Below are positions 29,399 through 42,330 of a DNA stretch of 64,000 nucleotides, one piece after another. Each line of letters begins with the position of its first letter. The first letter of the stretch is position 1. Below the pieces are notes generated by a model. That model searched no databases and was not told where the DNA came from. It saw nothing but the letters and a program-made list of their open reading frames with translations. A program made the position numbers and the translations under genes. This stretch comes from Streptomyces lincolnensis (lineage in GTDB: Bacteria > Actinomycetota > Actinomycetes > Streptomycetales > Streptomycetaceae), in contig NZ_CP016438.1 in NCBI RefSeq assembly GCF_001685355.1, forward strand, positions 6,448,001 to 6,512,000. Reading direction: 5' to 3'.

Positions 29399-30817
29399 GT
29401 GGTGGATTTTGTGGGCCGTCGCCAGGAGCTGGCGACGCTGGAACGAGAGCTGCAGAAGGTGGCGGCAGGGGTTGGTGGGGAGCGGCCCGGTCGGTGCGTG
29501 ATGTTGCGTGGGCGGCGCCGGGTGGGCAAGTCGCGACTGGTCGAGCGGTTCGCGGAGCGCTCCGGAGCCCCGTTCTTGTTCTATGCGGCGACCGGTGCGT
29601 CCCCCAGGGATGATCTGGCACGGCTGGCCCGGGACGCCCAGGCGTCGACGCTGCCGTTGGCGGGGCTGGTGGCCGCCGCGCGGCCGGAGAGCTGGGACGC
29701 CGCGTTCGATGTGCTGGCCGCGGCGCTGCCCGCCGACCGAGTGAGTGTGCTGGTCATCGACGAAGTGCCGTACCTGATGGATACCGATGGCGCCTTTGAG
29801 GGGATGCTGCAACGGGCCTGGGATCGGGTGCTGGAGACCAAGCCGGTGCTGCTGGTCCTCATCGGCTCCGATCTGTCGATGATGGAGGCACTGAACAGCT
29901 ACGGACGACCCTTCCATCAGCGCGGCCGGGAGATGGTGCTGGGACCGCTGAACCCCGCCGAGGTGGGGCGGATGCTCGGGCTGGATCCGGCGGAAGCCTT
30001 CGACGCCGCGCTGGTCACCGGCGGGCTGCCGCTGATCTGCGCGGAGTGGCCGCGGGGCGTAGGGCTGTGGGACTTCCTCGGTGAGGCGCTGAGTGACCCG
30101 GTCTCGGCCCTGCTGGTGTCGGCCGAGCGTTCGCTGGCTGCCGAATTTCCCCCGCAGGCTCAGGCGCGTACGGTGCTGGCGGCCATCGGCAGTGGTGAGC
30201 GGACCTTCACCAACATCGCTCGTGCAGCCGGCGGAATCGGGGCCACGCCGCTGCAGCGAGCGCTGGGGCTGCTCACCGACAAGCGGATCGTCGCCGCGGA
30301 GCTGCCCGTATCGCTGCGTCCGTCGAAGGATCGCCGCTACCGGGTGGCAGATCCCTACCTGCGGTTCTGGCTGCACCTGCTCGGCCCCTCCATGGAGGAG
30401 ATCGAGCGGGGGCGGGGCGATCTGACCTTGGCGCGGATCCGGGAGAACTGGACCAGCTGGCGCGGCCGGGCCGTCGAGCCCCTTGTCCGCGAGGCCCTGG
30501 CGCGGATACTGCCGGACGACCGGCTTCCCGCGGCCCCCGCGGTGGGCGGCCACTGGACCCGTACCAACGACGTCGAGATCGATATCGTCGGGGCGGACCG
30601 CGCCCCCATTGCCAAGGAGCTGCTCTTCGTCGGCTCCATCAAGTGGCTGGAGCAGTCGCCCTTCGACGGGCACGACTTGGCCGCTCTCCATCGGCACCGG
30701 GCCGCCCTCACCGACGAACCTGTTCCCGTCGTGGCGGTTTCGCGCAGTGGAGTCGACTGTCCGGGGCTTGACGCCACCTACGGTCCCGGCGACTTGCTGG
30801 CCGCCTGGCCTCTGTGA
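29399..30817 (+). CDS. AAA-type ATPase with DUF234-like C-terminal domain
   Basis: The protein has 472 residues from a GTG after GGAGGTCGG. Walker A (Gly-Arg-Arg-Arg-Val-Gly-Lys-Ser) is at 38-45 and Walker B (Val-Leu-Val-Ile-Asp-Glu-Val-Pro-Tyr) near 117-125. After a winged-helix stretch (about 255-320) the C-terminus carries Asp-Val-Glu-Ile-Asp-Ile-Val with a Lys about 20 residues later. That is the PD-(D/E)XK-like arrangement of DUF234 proteins. These ATPases are widespread, often sit in variable regions, and have no firmly known role; defence or mobile-element functions are guesses. It stands alone between ychF and the cluster. Confidence 0.8.
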   Translation: MVDFVGRRQELATLERELQKVAAGVGGERPGRCVMLRGRRRVGKSRLVERFAERSGAPFLFYAATGASPRDDLARLARDAQASTLPLAGLVAAARPESWDAAFDVLAAALPADRVSVLVIDEVPYLMDTDGAFEGMLQRAWDRVLETKPVLLVLIGSDLSMMEALNSYGRPFHQRGREMVLGPLNPAEVGRMLGLDPAEAFDAALVTGGLPLICAEWPRGVGLWDFLGEALSDPVSALLVSAERSLAAEFPPQAQARTVLAAIGSGERTFTNIARAAGGIGATPLQRALGLLTDKRIVAAELPVSLRPSKDRRYRVADPYLRFWLHLLGPSMEEIERGRGDLTLARIRENWTSWRGRAVEPLVREALARILPDDRLPAAPAVGGHWTRTNDVEIDIVGADRAPIAKELLFVGSIKWLEQSPFDGHDLAALHRHRAALTDEPVPVVAVSRSGVDCPGLDATYGPGDLLAAWPL

Positions 30818-30856
30818 GGGGCGGATGGCAGACCTGGCACCGGAGTTGGGGAGCGT

Positions 30857-30948
30857 GATCAGGCCAACCGGGACATGGCCGAAGAGTTGATCGAGCGGGC
30901 CCCCGCGAGGGGGTGAACCTGGTGGGTGAGGGCGGCCTGCTGTCCGGG
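30857..30948 (+). mobile_element. IS256-family transposase fragment (frameshifted remnant)
   Basis: One frame reads Asp-Gln-Ala-Asn-Arg-Asp-Met-Ala-Glu-Glu-Leu-Ile-Glu-Arg-Ala and hits a stop. A shift then continues as Val-Asn-Leu-Val-Gly-Glu-Gly-Gly-Leu-Leu-Ser-Gly. Together they resemble the start of IS256 (Mutator) transposases, where a Leu-Val/Ile-x-Arg-Ala helix precedes a Leu-x-Gly-x-x-Gly-Leu-Leu segment. The remaining roughly 380 codons are missing and no terminal repeats were found, so this is dead. The match is from memory. Confidence 0.55.
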
Positions 30949-31109
30949 TCGGACATTCCGGCAACCCCGACCCGCCACCGAAAACGAAGAAGACCTTCGC
31001 CCGGCAGCTCGTCGACCGCCTTGTCGGCCCAGCCGCATACGCCGGGGGCGCGCTGCGCAGCTCAACTGCCCGGCTCTGGGCGAAGCCCGTACTGGGCACC
31101 CCCGTAGAC

Positions 31110-31127
31110 CACGTGAATACGTGATGT
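31110..31127. promoter_or_regulatory. Degenerate cluster operator upstream of the O-methyltransferase gene
   Basis: CACGTGAATACGTGATGT differs at two central positions from the identical sites at 45767-45784 and 52342-52359 (CACGTGATCACGTGATGT). It lies 152 bp upstream of the methyltransferase start. Confidence 0.5.
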
Positions 31128-31278
31128 CCTGGGCCTCCCGCGCGGACAGGCTGTTCTCAAACCTCTGCTGGTGGTTGGCCGGGTTCCCTCCCGGATGACG
31201 AACGCGCTTCCACCGGAAGTCACGCCTGGAATACGCCCAGGCGTTCAGCACGCACTGACACTGGGAGGCAAGAGAACA

Positions 31279-32328
31279 ATGCCCAATGCTTCGACCGACC
31301 CGCGGACCCGTTCCCTCGAACCGCTGCGTGAGCTCTACTACGCCCACTACCGGTTCCAGTACCTGAGCGCGGCCTGCCAGTTCGGGCTCTTCGAGCTGCT
31401 CGGCCGTGAGCCCGGCCTCACCCGGGCGGAGATAGCCGTCCGGCTGGAGATCGAGGAGCAGCCGGCCCGTATCCTGCTCCTCGGCTGCACCAGCGCAGGT
31501 CTGCTGCGCAAGGAGGACGACCGCTACTTCAACTCGCCGGTCTCCGAGCCGCTGGCCGGCAAGCTGGACGATGTGCCCGCGGCGTTCGTGCCGTGGGAGC
31601 AGCACATCAACTACCGGCCCATGGCCTGGTTCTACGAGTCGCTGAAGGCGTACTCCAATGTCGGTCTGCAGCGCGAGATCCCCGGCGACTCTCCGACGCT
31701 GTACGGGCGGCTCGCTCTCGACTCGCAGCAGGAGACCGTCTTCCACAACATGATGGGCTCCGTGAGCCGGCTGGTGGCCGAGGAACTGGTGGAGCACCTG
31801 GACCTGTCGGGGTACACGCACCTGCTCGACATCGGCGGCGGCACCGCCGTGAACGCGACGCACCTGGCGCGCCGTTGGCCCCACCTGCGCATCACCATCG
31901 CGGACCTGCCCACCGTCGCGGAGCGGGCGAACGAGAAGATCGCCTCTCTCGGTCTGAGCGACCGGGTCCGCGCGATCGGCCTGGACGTGTTCGAGGACGA
32001 GTTCCCGCAGGGCTGCGATGCCGTGCTCTTCGGGCACTTCCTGGAGATCTGGTCCATCGAGCGGAACAAGGGGCTGATCGCGAAGGCCGCCCGTGCCGTC
32101 GAGCCCGGTGCCGGCATCTTCGTGGTCACGCCGGAGGCGCACGACGACGACACCGGTCCGGATGTGGCCGCGGCCCTGTCCGCGTACTTCCTGACCGTCG
32201 CCTCCGGCGAGGGCATGGTCTACACGTGCCGCGAGTACGAGGAGTGGTTCTCCGAGGTCGGCTTCGAGCCGTCCGGACGGCTCTCCGTCGGCATCGGTGA
32301 CGCGGTCATCACCGGTACCAAGCGCTGA
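31279..32328 (+). CDS. SAM-dependent O-methyltransferase (plant-type OMT fold)
   Basis: The protein has 349 residues from the ATG at 31279, with GGGAGG upstream. The N-terminal third (about 15-100) is the winged-helix dimerisation domain of acetylserotonin-type OMTs, with Leu-Ala-Ala-Cys-type helices and Leu-Leu-Gly-Cys-Thr-Ser. The catalytic Rossmann part has the SAM motif Leu-Leu-Asp-Ile-Gly-Gly-Gly-Thr at about 182-189 and Phe-Gly-His-Phe-Leu-Glu-Ile-Trp near 250. It probably methylates a phenolic or enolic oxygen of the cluster product. It precedes the methyl-cycle genes. Confidence 0.85.
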   Translation: MPNASTDPRTRSLEPLRELYYAHYRFQYLSAACQFGLFELLGREPGLTRAEIAVRLEIEEQPARILLLGCTSAGLLRKEDDRYFNSPVSEPLAGKLDDVPAAFVPWEQHINYRPMAWFYESLKAYSNVGLQREIPGDSPTLYGRLALDSQQETVFHNMMGSVSRLVAEELVEHLDLSGYTHLLDIGGGTAVNATHLARRWPHLRITIADLPTVAERANEKIASLGLSDRVRAIGLDVFEDEFPQGCDAVLFGHFLEIWSIERNKGLIAKAARAVEPGAGIFVVTPEAHDDDTGPDVAAALSAYFLTVASGEGMVYTCREYEEWFSEVGFEPSGRLSVGIGDAVITGTKR

Positions 32329-32419
32329 ACATACTTCGCGACGCCTGCTTCTCGGGGTCTTCGAAGCCGGCCGGTGCGCCGTCCTGCCTCCCCTCCGGCG
32401 GCGCCTGCCGTTCCCGCAC

Positions 32420-32496
32420 CACCTTCCAGGTGGGAGAAGCCCGCGGCCCGAAGGGCCGCGGGCACCGGGAGCGGAGTGCACGCCTCACCTTCGAAG
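32420..32496 (+). repeat. Dispersed cluster repeat, copy A
   Basis: A roughly 75-bp sequence beginning CACCTTCCAGGTGGGAGAA and ending CTTCGAAG, with a central GCGGCCCGAAGG and ACCGGGAGCG. Related copies lie at 48921-48993 and, inverted, at 52209-52286. It occupies the middle of the 270-bp gap between the methyltransferase gene and metK. It has no plausible coding start. Confidence 0.65.
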
Positions 32497-32598
32497 AACG
32501 CTTCTTGAGCACGCGGACCCGTCAGAGGCAGGCGTCGCGGAGGTGCCCACCCCGCGCCCCCCGCTCCTCGATTCCTTGCGGCAAACACCTGGAGAGAC

Positions 32599-33819
<1,221 letters not shown>

Positions 33820-33842
33820 CCTGTGCAACCGAAGGAGTTCCC

Positions 33843-34835
33843 ATGCGTATCGCGGTGACCGGGTCCATAGCAACCGACCATCTGATGACCTTTCCCGGCC
33901 GGTTCGCCGACCAGCTGCTCCCCGGCCAACTGGAGCACGTGTCCCTGTCCTTCCTGACCGACCGCCTGGACGTGCGCCGGGGCGGAGTCGCCGCCAACAT
34001 CGCCTTCGGCCTCGGCGGTTTCGGTCTGTCCCCGCTGCTCGTCGGGGTGGTCGGTACGGACGGCGCCGAGTACATGGTGTGGCTCAAGGAGCACGGCGTC
34101 GACACCGGGGGAGTGCGGGTCTCCGCCGAACACGGGACGGCCCGTTTCATGTGCATCACCGACCAGGATGCCAACCAGATCGCCGCGTTCTACGCGGGCG
34201 CGATGGCCGAGGCCGGTGAGATGGATCTGCGGGCGCTCATTGCCGCAGACGGGCGCCCCGGCCTGGTCCTGATCTCGCCCAACGACCCGTCGGCGATGCT
34301 GCGGCACACCGCCGAGTGCCGCAGCCTCGGCCTCCCCTTCGCCGCCGACCCCTCGCAGCAGCTGGCCCGGCTGTCCGGCGAGCAGATCCGCGATCTGGTG
34401 GACGGCGCCACCTGGCTGTTCACCAACGAATACGAGGCCGCGCTGCTTCTGGAGCGCACTGGCTGGAGCCGCCGCGACGTCCTCTCGACCGTCGGCACCT
34501 GGGTGACCACCCTGGGCGGCAACGGTGTGCGCATCAGCCGCTCCGGACAGCCCGTACTGACCGTCCCCGCCGTCCCCGGCGCCCGCATCACCGATCCGAC
34601 GGGTGTCGGCGACGCCTTCCGCGCCGGCTTCCTGGCCGGCATCAGCCGACAGGTGCCCCTGGAGCCCGCGGCCCGCCTGGGCTGCGCGCTGGCCGCGGTG
34701 GCGCTGGGCGCGGTGGGTTCGCAGTCGTACGAGGTCGACCCGGACCGGCTGTCCGCCACCCTGGAGCAGGCATACGGCCCCGGTGCCGCCCTCGCGCTCG
34801 CCCCCGTACTCGGGAGCAGCCATGCAAGCCGATAG
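33843..34835 (+). CDS. PfkB-family sugar kinase, probable adenosine kinase
   Basis: The protein has 330 residues with AAGGAG upstream. It is a PfkB/ribokinase fold: Gly-Gly-Val-Ala-Ala-Asn-Ile-Ala-Phe-Gly-Leu near 43 and the catalytic anion hole Asp-Pro-Thr-Gly-Val-Gly-Asp-Ala-Phe near 253. The N-terminus (Thr-Gly-Ser-Ile-Ala-Thr-Asp-His-Leu-Met-x-Phe) is like actinobacterial adenosine kinases. Its place before metH and sahH supports removal of the adenosine released by SAH hydrolase. It overlaps metH by 14 bp. Confidence 0.85.
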   Translation: MRIAVTGSIATDHLMTFPGRFADQLLPGQLEHVSLSFLTDRLDVRRGGVAANIAFGLGGFGLSPLLVGVVGTDGAEYMVWLKEHGVDTGGVRVSAEHGTARFMCITDQDANQIAAFYAGAMAEAGEMDLRALIAADGRPGLVLISPNDPSAMLRHTAECRSLGLPFAADPSQQLARLSGEQIRDLVDGATWLFTNEYEAALLLERTGWSRRDVLSTVGTWVTTLGGNGVRISRSGQPVLTVPAVPGARITDPTGVGDAFRAGFLAGISRQVPLEPAARLGCALAAVALGAVGSQSYEVDPDRLSATLEQAYGPGAALALAPVLGSSHASR

Positions 34836-37800
34836 CCGCTCCCGCAGCTCCGCGCTCCGCGAGGCTCTCGCCTCCCGCGTGGTGGTCGCCGACGGTGCGA
34901 TGGGCACCATGCTCCAGTCGTACGACCCGACGCTGGAGGACTTCCAGCAGCTGGAGGGCTGCAACGAGGTCCTGAACGTCACCCGCCCCGACGTCGTCCG
35001 GTCGGTGCACGAGGAGTACTTCGCGGCCGGGGTGGACTGTGTGGGCACCAACACCTTCGGTGCCAACTTCGCCGCCCTCGCCGAGTACGGCATCGAGGAC
35101 CGGGTCTTCGAGCTGTCGGCCGCCGGCGCCCGGATCGCCCGCGAGACCGCCGACGGCTTTACCGCCGGGGACGGCCGGTTGCGCTGGGTGCTGGGCTCGA
35201 TGGGCCCCGGCACCAGACTGCCCACCCTCGGGCACACCTCGTACTCCACCCTCAGGGACGCGTACCAGCAGAACGCCGAGGGCATGATCGCCGGCGGCGC
35301 GGACGCCCTGATCGTGGAGACCACGCAGGACCTGCTGCAGACCAAGGCCGGTGTCATCGGCGCCCGCCGCGCCCTGGAGGCCGCAGGCGCCGATCTGCCG
35401 CTGATCGTGTCGGTCACCGTGGAGACCACCGGCGCGATGCTGCTCGGCACCGAGATCGGCGCGGCCCTCACCGCGCTGGAGCCGCTCGGGATCGACCTCA
35501 TCGGCATGAACTGCGCCACCGGCCCCGCGGAGATGAGCGAGCATCTGCGCTACCTGGCCCGCCATGCCCGCATCCCGCTGACCTGCATGCCGAACGCCGG
35601 CCTTCCGGTGCTCACCAAGGACGGCGCCCACTATCCGCTCTCCCCGGCGGAACTGGCCGACGCCCATGAGAACTTCGTCGCCGACTACGGTCTGTCCCTC
35701 GTCGGGGGCTGCTGCGGCACCACGCCCGAGCACATGCGGCAGGTCGTGGACCGGGTCCGCGGCAAGGTCCCTGCGGCCCGGAGCCCGCGGCCCGAGCCGG
35801 GCGCCGCCTCCCTCTACCAGACCGTGCCGTTCCGTCAGGACATCTCGTATCTGGCGATCGGTGAGCGGACGAATGCCAACGGTTCGAGGAAGTTCCGTGA
35901 GGCGATGCTGGAAGCGCGCTGGGACGACTGTGTGGAGCTGGCCCGCGAGCAGACACGTGAGGGCGCGCACATGCTCGACCTGTGCGTCGATTATGTGGGC
36001 CGGGACGGTATCGCCGACATGAGCGAGCTGGCCGGGCGCTTCGCCACCGCCTCGACCCTGCCGATCGTCCTCGACTCCACCGAAGTCGATGTGATCGAGG
36101 CCGGGTTGGAGCGCCTCGGCGGCCGGGCGGTCATCAACTCCGTGAACTACGAGGACGGCGACGGCCCCGAGTCCCGCTTCGCGAAGGTCACCGAGCTGGC
36201 GCAGGAGCACGGCGCCGCGCTGATCGCGCTGACCATCGACGAGGAGGGGCAGGCCCGCACCGTCGAGAACAAGGTCGCCATCGCCGAGCGGCTGATCGAG
36301 GATCTGACGGGCAACTGGGGCATCCACGAGTCCGACATCCTCATCGACACCCTGACCTTCACCATCTGCACCGGTCAGGAGGAGTCCCGAGGGGACGGCG
36401 TCGCGACGATCGAGGCGATCCGTGAGCTCAAGCGCCGCCACCCGGACGTACAGACCACGCTGGGTCTGTCGAACATCTCCTTCGGTCTGAACCCGGCCGC
36501 GCGGATCCTGCTCAACTCGGTGTTCTTGGACGAGTGCGTCAAGGCGGGCCTGGACTCGGCGATCGTGCACGCGTCCAAGATCCTGCCGATCGCCCGCTTC
36601 ACCGAGGAAGAGGTCCAGACGGCCCTCGACCTCATCCACGACCGCCGCGCCGAGGGCTACGACCCGCTCCAGAAGCTCATGCAGCTCTTCGAGGGCGCCA
36701 CCGCCAAGTCCCTCAAGGCCGGCCGGGCCGAGGAGCTCGCGGCCCTCCCGCTGGACGAGCGCCTCAAGCGCCGCATCATCGACGGCGAGAAGAACGGACT
36801 GGAGGCCGACCTCGACGCGGCCCTCCAGGACCGCCCCGCCCTGGACATCGTCAACGCGACCCTCCTGGACGGCATGAAGGTCGTCGGCGAGCTGTTCGGC
36901 TCCGGCCAGATGCAGCTGCCGTTCGTCCTCCAGTCCGCCGAGGTCATGAAGACCGCGGTCGCCTACCTCGAACCGCACATGGAGAAGACCGACGACGAGG
37001 GCAAGGGCACCATCGTGCTCGCCACCGTCCGCGGCGACGTCCACGACATCGGCAAGAACCTCGTCGACATCATCCTGTCCAACAACGGCTACAACGTGGT
37101 GAATCTGGGCATCAAGCAGCCGGTCTCGGCGATCTTGCAGGCCGCCGAGGAGCACAAGGCCGATGTGATCGGCATGTCGGGTCTGCTGGTGAAGTCCACG
37201 GTGATCATGAAGGAGAACCTGGAGGAGCTCAACCAACGGAAGATGGCCGCCGATTACCCGGTGATCCTCGGCGGTGCGGCCCTGACCCGCGCGTATGTGG
37301 AGCAGGACCTGCACGAGATCTACGAGGGTGAAGTCCGCTACGCCCGCGACGCGTTCGAGGGCCTGCGCCTGATGGATGCCCTGATCGGCGTCAAACGCGG
37401 CATCCCCGGCGCAGCGCTCCCCGAGCTCAGGCAGCGCCGCGTACCGCAGCGCGCCGCCGTGCCGGTCGAAGACCGCCCCGAACAGGACAGCGTCCGCTCC
37501 GACGTCGCCACCGACAACCCCGTGCCCACACCTCCCTTCTGGGGCAGCCGGGTCATCAGGGGCATCCCGCTGAAGGACTATGCCTCCTGGCTGGACGAGG
37601 GCGCCCTGTTCAAGGGCCAGTGGGGCCTGAGGCAGGCCAGGACCGGCGCCGGACCGACGTACGAGCAACTGGTGGAGACGGAAGGAAGCCCTCGGCTGCG
37701 CGCCCTGCTCGACAAGCTGCACACCGACGGCCTGCTGGAAGCCGCTGTGGTCCACGGCTACTTCCCCTGCGTGTCCAAGGGCGACGACCTGATCATCCTC

Positions 37801-38321
37801 GACGAGGACGGCACCGAACGCACCCGCTTCACGTTCCCGCGCCAGCGTCGCGGCCGCCGTCTGTGCCTCGCGGACTTCTTCCGCCCCGAGGACTCCGGCG
37901 AGACCGACGTCGTCGGCCTGCAGGTCGTCACCGTCGGCTCGAAGATCGGCGAGGCCACGGCCGAGCTCTTCCAGTCCAATGCCTACCGCGACTACCTCGA
38001 ACTGCACGGCCTGTCCGTGCAGTTGGCGGAGGCACTCGCCGAGTACTGGCACGCCCGGGTCCGCTCCGAGCTCGGCTTCTCCGGTGAGGACCCGTCCGCC
38101 ATGGAAGACATGCTCGCGCTCAAGTACCGCGGGGCACGCTTCTCGCTCGGCTACGGGGCCTGCCCCGACCTGGCGGACCGCGCGAAGATCGCCGAACTGC
38201 TCCAGCCGGAGCGCATCGGGGTCCACCTGAGCGAGGAGTTCCAGCTCCACCCGGAGCAGTCGACGGACGCCATTGTCATCCATCACCCCGAGGCGAAGTA
38301 CTTCAACACCGGAGCGGCCCG

Positions 38322-38325
<4 letters not shown>
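34822..38325 (+). CDS. metH: Cobalamin-dependent methionine synthase (cluster copy)
   Basis: The protein has 1167 residues, full length. The homocysteine-binding zinc domain (about 10-325) ends with Gly-Gly-Cys-Cys-Gly-Thr-Thr. The methyl-THF pterin domain follows (about 345-600), with Gly-Glu-Arg-Thr-Asn-Ala-Asn-Gly-Ser. The B12 domain (about 650-880) has Asp-Val-His-Asp-Ile-Gly-Lys-Asn. The reactivation domain (about 900-1160) has [11 protein letters not shown]. The start at 34822 overlaps the kinase gene. It regenerates methionine from homocysteine and needs B12. It shares an ATGA junction with metF. Confidence 0.95.
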
Positions 38326-40614
<2,289 letters not shown>

Positions 40615-40648
40615 GCGGCCGGCCCGAGGAGGCCCGGCGGAGAGAGAG

Positions 40649-40948
40649 GTGGACGTGACGTGGTTGCTGCGGGCCGCTCGCCGGGCCCGGGTGCGGTACT
40701 GGCTGCGGCCCGTGTGGCGATCCCTGGTGGCGCTGGGCAGCTGCTACGCGGCCCCGATGCAGTACCCGGCGTCCGCTTCGGCGCCGCTCGCGCCGTCCGG
40801 TGATCCGTACGCGGGGGATCCGCCGGGCAGACGGCGGCTGCCGGGGCCGGCCCACCCCGAGCGAATACCCGAGAACCAACCGCTGTCCCAGGAGGAGCTG
40901 CGGATCGCCCAGGACCTGTGGCCTCATCGCTACGGCCGGCCCGGCTGA
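40649..40948 (+). CDS. Small DUF6059-like protein
   Basis: The protein has 99 residues from a GTG at 40649. It has a basic/aromatic N-terminus, then Leu-Val-Ala-Leu-Gly-Ser-Cys-Tyr, a Pro/Gly linker, then His-Pro-Glu-Arg-Ile-Pro and Pro-Leu-Ser-Gln-Glu-Glu-Leu. It resembles short Streptomyces proteins (DUF6059) that often lie beside SARP-type regulators in biosynthetic clusters. Function is unknown. It is 34 bp after sahH, so probably the last gene of that unit, ending at the strong hairpin. Confidence 0.6.
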   Translation: MDVTWLLRAARRARVRYWLRPVWRSLVALGSCYAAPMQYPASASAPLAPSGDPYAGDPPGRRRLPGPAHPERIPENQPLSQEELRIAQDLWPHRYGRPG

Positions 40949-40978
40949 GCGGCGGCCGTACTGCCGCGGGGCACGAAG

Positions 40979-41018
40979 GAGCGGTGGCGGTGTCGACGAG
41001 CTGACACCGCCACCGCTC
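40979..41018. terminator. Very strong bidirectional terminator
   Basis: A 16-bp perfect stem (GAGCGGTGGCGGTGTC and complement) with an 8-base loop lies between the DUF6059-like gene and the convergent 61-residue peptide gene. It is evidence that both are transcribed. Confidence 0.85.
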
Positions 41019-41035
41019 GACGATTCCGCGGCGGG

Positions 41036-41221
41036 CTACACCAGCACCCGGCGCGCCCCGATGGCGTGTTCACATTCGAGCTCGAACACACTGGACGACG
41101 AACCGCCCGGCCAGCCGATACCCATGTCGGTACGGAGGCTGTCGGCAATGCTCCGGAATTCGGTGTCGTAGTCGATCGAAGAATCCGCAGACGCGCTGCC
41201 GGCGATTTCGATTCCAGTCAT
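41036..41221 (-). CDS. Small orphan peptide gene, 61 residues
   Basis: The ATG at 41221 has TGGAGTG seven to nine bases upstream and the frame ends just before the strong hairpin. The frame is open upstream to 41356 but without a ribosome site. The peptide is acidic and Ser/Asp-rich in its first 50 residues, has a Gly-Trp-Pro-Gly-Gly-Ser-Ser-Ser-Ser stretch, one Cys, and a basic-hydrophobic end Gly-Ala-Arg-Arg-Val-Leu-Val. It has no signal peptide. It could be a RiPP-like precursor, a regulatory peptide or a carrier; no processing enzyme for such a peptide is obvious nearby. Family not recognised. Confidence 0.6.
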   Translation of the reverse strand: MTGIEIAGSASADSSIDYDTEFRSIADSLRTDMGIGWPGGSSSSVFELECEHAIGARRVLV

Positions 41222-41487
41222 GAGTCCACTCCAGGCTGATGAGTCGAACGTGGATTTAGAGCACGTTTTGAATTCAAGGAGCGGGTCTTTCGCCTTCCCG
41301 CTCGCTGGACGAGATTCTTCAGCCCTCGGGATCGTTCTAGCCAGTGCCCGGCGCATCTCCTGAACGTGAGGAATTCATTGTTCCGGACACGCGGATTCCC
41401 GGGGTATGAGGTGTCCTGAAACTGGTCCTGGCCGCCAGCGTCCGGGAAAATCTTCACTGGATAGTCAATGGATCCTGTGGAGGGGTT
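41222..41487. other. Divergent promoter region, peptide gene / SARP gene
   Basis: 266 bp with an AT-rich middle. GGAA-TTCATTG-TTCC forms a short inverted repeat near 41369. CTGGATA-GTCA-ATGGATC at 41457-41474 is an 11-bp-spaced heptamer pair like the SARP-type repeats elsewhere in the cluster. It is only 13 bp from the SARP start codon, so its role is doubtful. Confidence 0.35.
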
Positions 41488-42330
41488 ATGGAAGTACGCG
41501 TGCTCGGACCATTCGCGGCCGAGTTGAACGGGGTGTCCGTCGTGCCGACCGCAGGCAAACCCCGGCAGCTCCTGGCGCTCCTCGCGCTGCACTCGGGGCA
41601 GATCCTCCCGGTACCGACCCTGGTGGAGGAGCTCTGGGGTATGTCCCCACCGCGGACCGCGGTGACCACCCTGCACACGTACGTCATGCAGCTGCGCCGG
41701 ATGCTCATGGCCACCATGGCCACCGGGAGCACGGAGGCCGCCCGCCGTGCCAAGGATGTGTTGACCACCCAGCACGGGGGCTATCTGCTGGCGGCGGATC
41801 CCGAACTGGTCGACGCGCACGGGTTTGACCGCCTCTCCGCGGCCGGCCGCCGCGCCGTCACCGACGGTGACCTGGTTACGGCGGGCCGGTGCTTCAGCGA
41901 GGCGCTGGCGTTCTGGCGCGGTCAGGCCCTCGTGGACATACGGTGCGGGATGCTGCTGGAAGCCGAGCAGGTACGGCTGGAGGAGGCGCGGATCACGACT
42001 CTGGAGGGGCGGATAGACCTGGAGCTGGCGCTCGGCCGGCCCGAGGAGGTGCTCTCCGAACTGTCCGTGCTGGTCACCCGGATGCCGCTGCACGAAGGAT
42101 TCTGCGCCCAGCGCATGGTGGCGCTCTACCGGACCGGCCGTCAGACCGTTGCCCTGGACGCCTTCCACCGGCTGCGCCGCAACCTGGTGGCGGAGCTTGG
42201 CATCGAGCCGTCGGTGCGTCTGCAGTCGCTCTACCGGTCGCTCCTTGAGGGCGATCCGGAACCGGACTCCTGGATGGCCGGCAGCAGGCGTCGGCAGCAG
42301 ATTTTCGCTGCCGTGCCACAGGGGCACTGA
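41488..42330 (+). CDS. SARP family transcriptional activator
   Basis: The protein has 280 residues with GGAGGGG upstream. An OmpR-type winged helix (about 1-95: Val-Arg-Val-Leu-Gly-Pro-Phe, Lys-Pro-Arg-Gln-Leu-Leu-Ala-Leu-Leu-Ala, Leu-Trp-Gly, Thr-Leu-His-Thr-Tyr-Val-Met-Gln-Leu-Arg) is followed by a bacterial transcriptional activation (BTAD) domain (about 100-245). Its size is that of ActII-ORF4/DnrI-class pathway-specific activators, which bind 11-bp-spaced heptamer repeats. It is the likely cluster activator. Confidence 0.93.
   Translation: MEVRVLGPFAAELNGVSVVPTAGKPRQLLALLALHSGQILPVPTLVEELWGMSPPRTAVTTLHTYVMQLRRMLMATMATGSTEAARRAKDVLTTQHGGYLLAADPELVDAHGFDRLSAAGRRAVTDGDLVTAGRCFSEALAFWRGQALVDIRCGMLLEAEQVRLEEARITTLEGRIDLELALGRPEEVLSELSVLVTRMPLHEGFCAQRMVALYRTGRQTVALDAFHRLRRNLVAELGIEPSVRLQSLYRSLLEGDPEPDSWMAGSRRRQQIFAAVPQGH

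Larger units (their letters stand above)
30818..31278. other. Variable-region junction between ATPase gene and biosynthetic cluster
   Basis: About 460 bp without an intact gene. It holds an IS256-like transposase remnant (30857-30948), a degenerate copy of the cluster palindrome (31110-31127), a small GCCTGG/CCAGGC-type hairpin near 31226, and the GGGAGG ribosome site of the methyltransferase gene. The rest is unrecognised. Confidence 0.6.

Noticed and set aside
30913..31107. Short plus-strand frame after the ATPase gene
   Set aside because: It is the shifted part of the transposase remnant followed by unrelated Pro/Arg-rich sequence, not an intact gene.
32329..32598. SAM-sensing riboswitch upstream of metK
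   Set aside because: The gap holds a dispersed repeat and no recognisable riboswitch core; a structure search could not be run.
34642..38286. A 1214-codon open frame antisense to metH, and similar long antisense frames over the PBP, the large secreted protein, fumarases and LAL gene
   Set aside because: High GC at third positions keeps the antisense frame open; these frames are Arg/Gly/Val-rich, lack ribosome sites and match no family.
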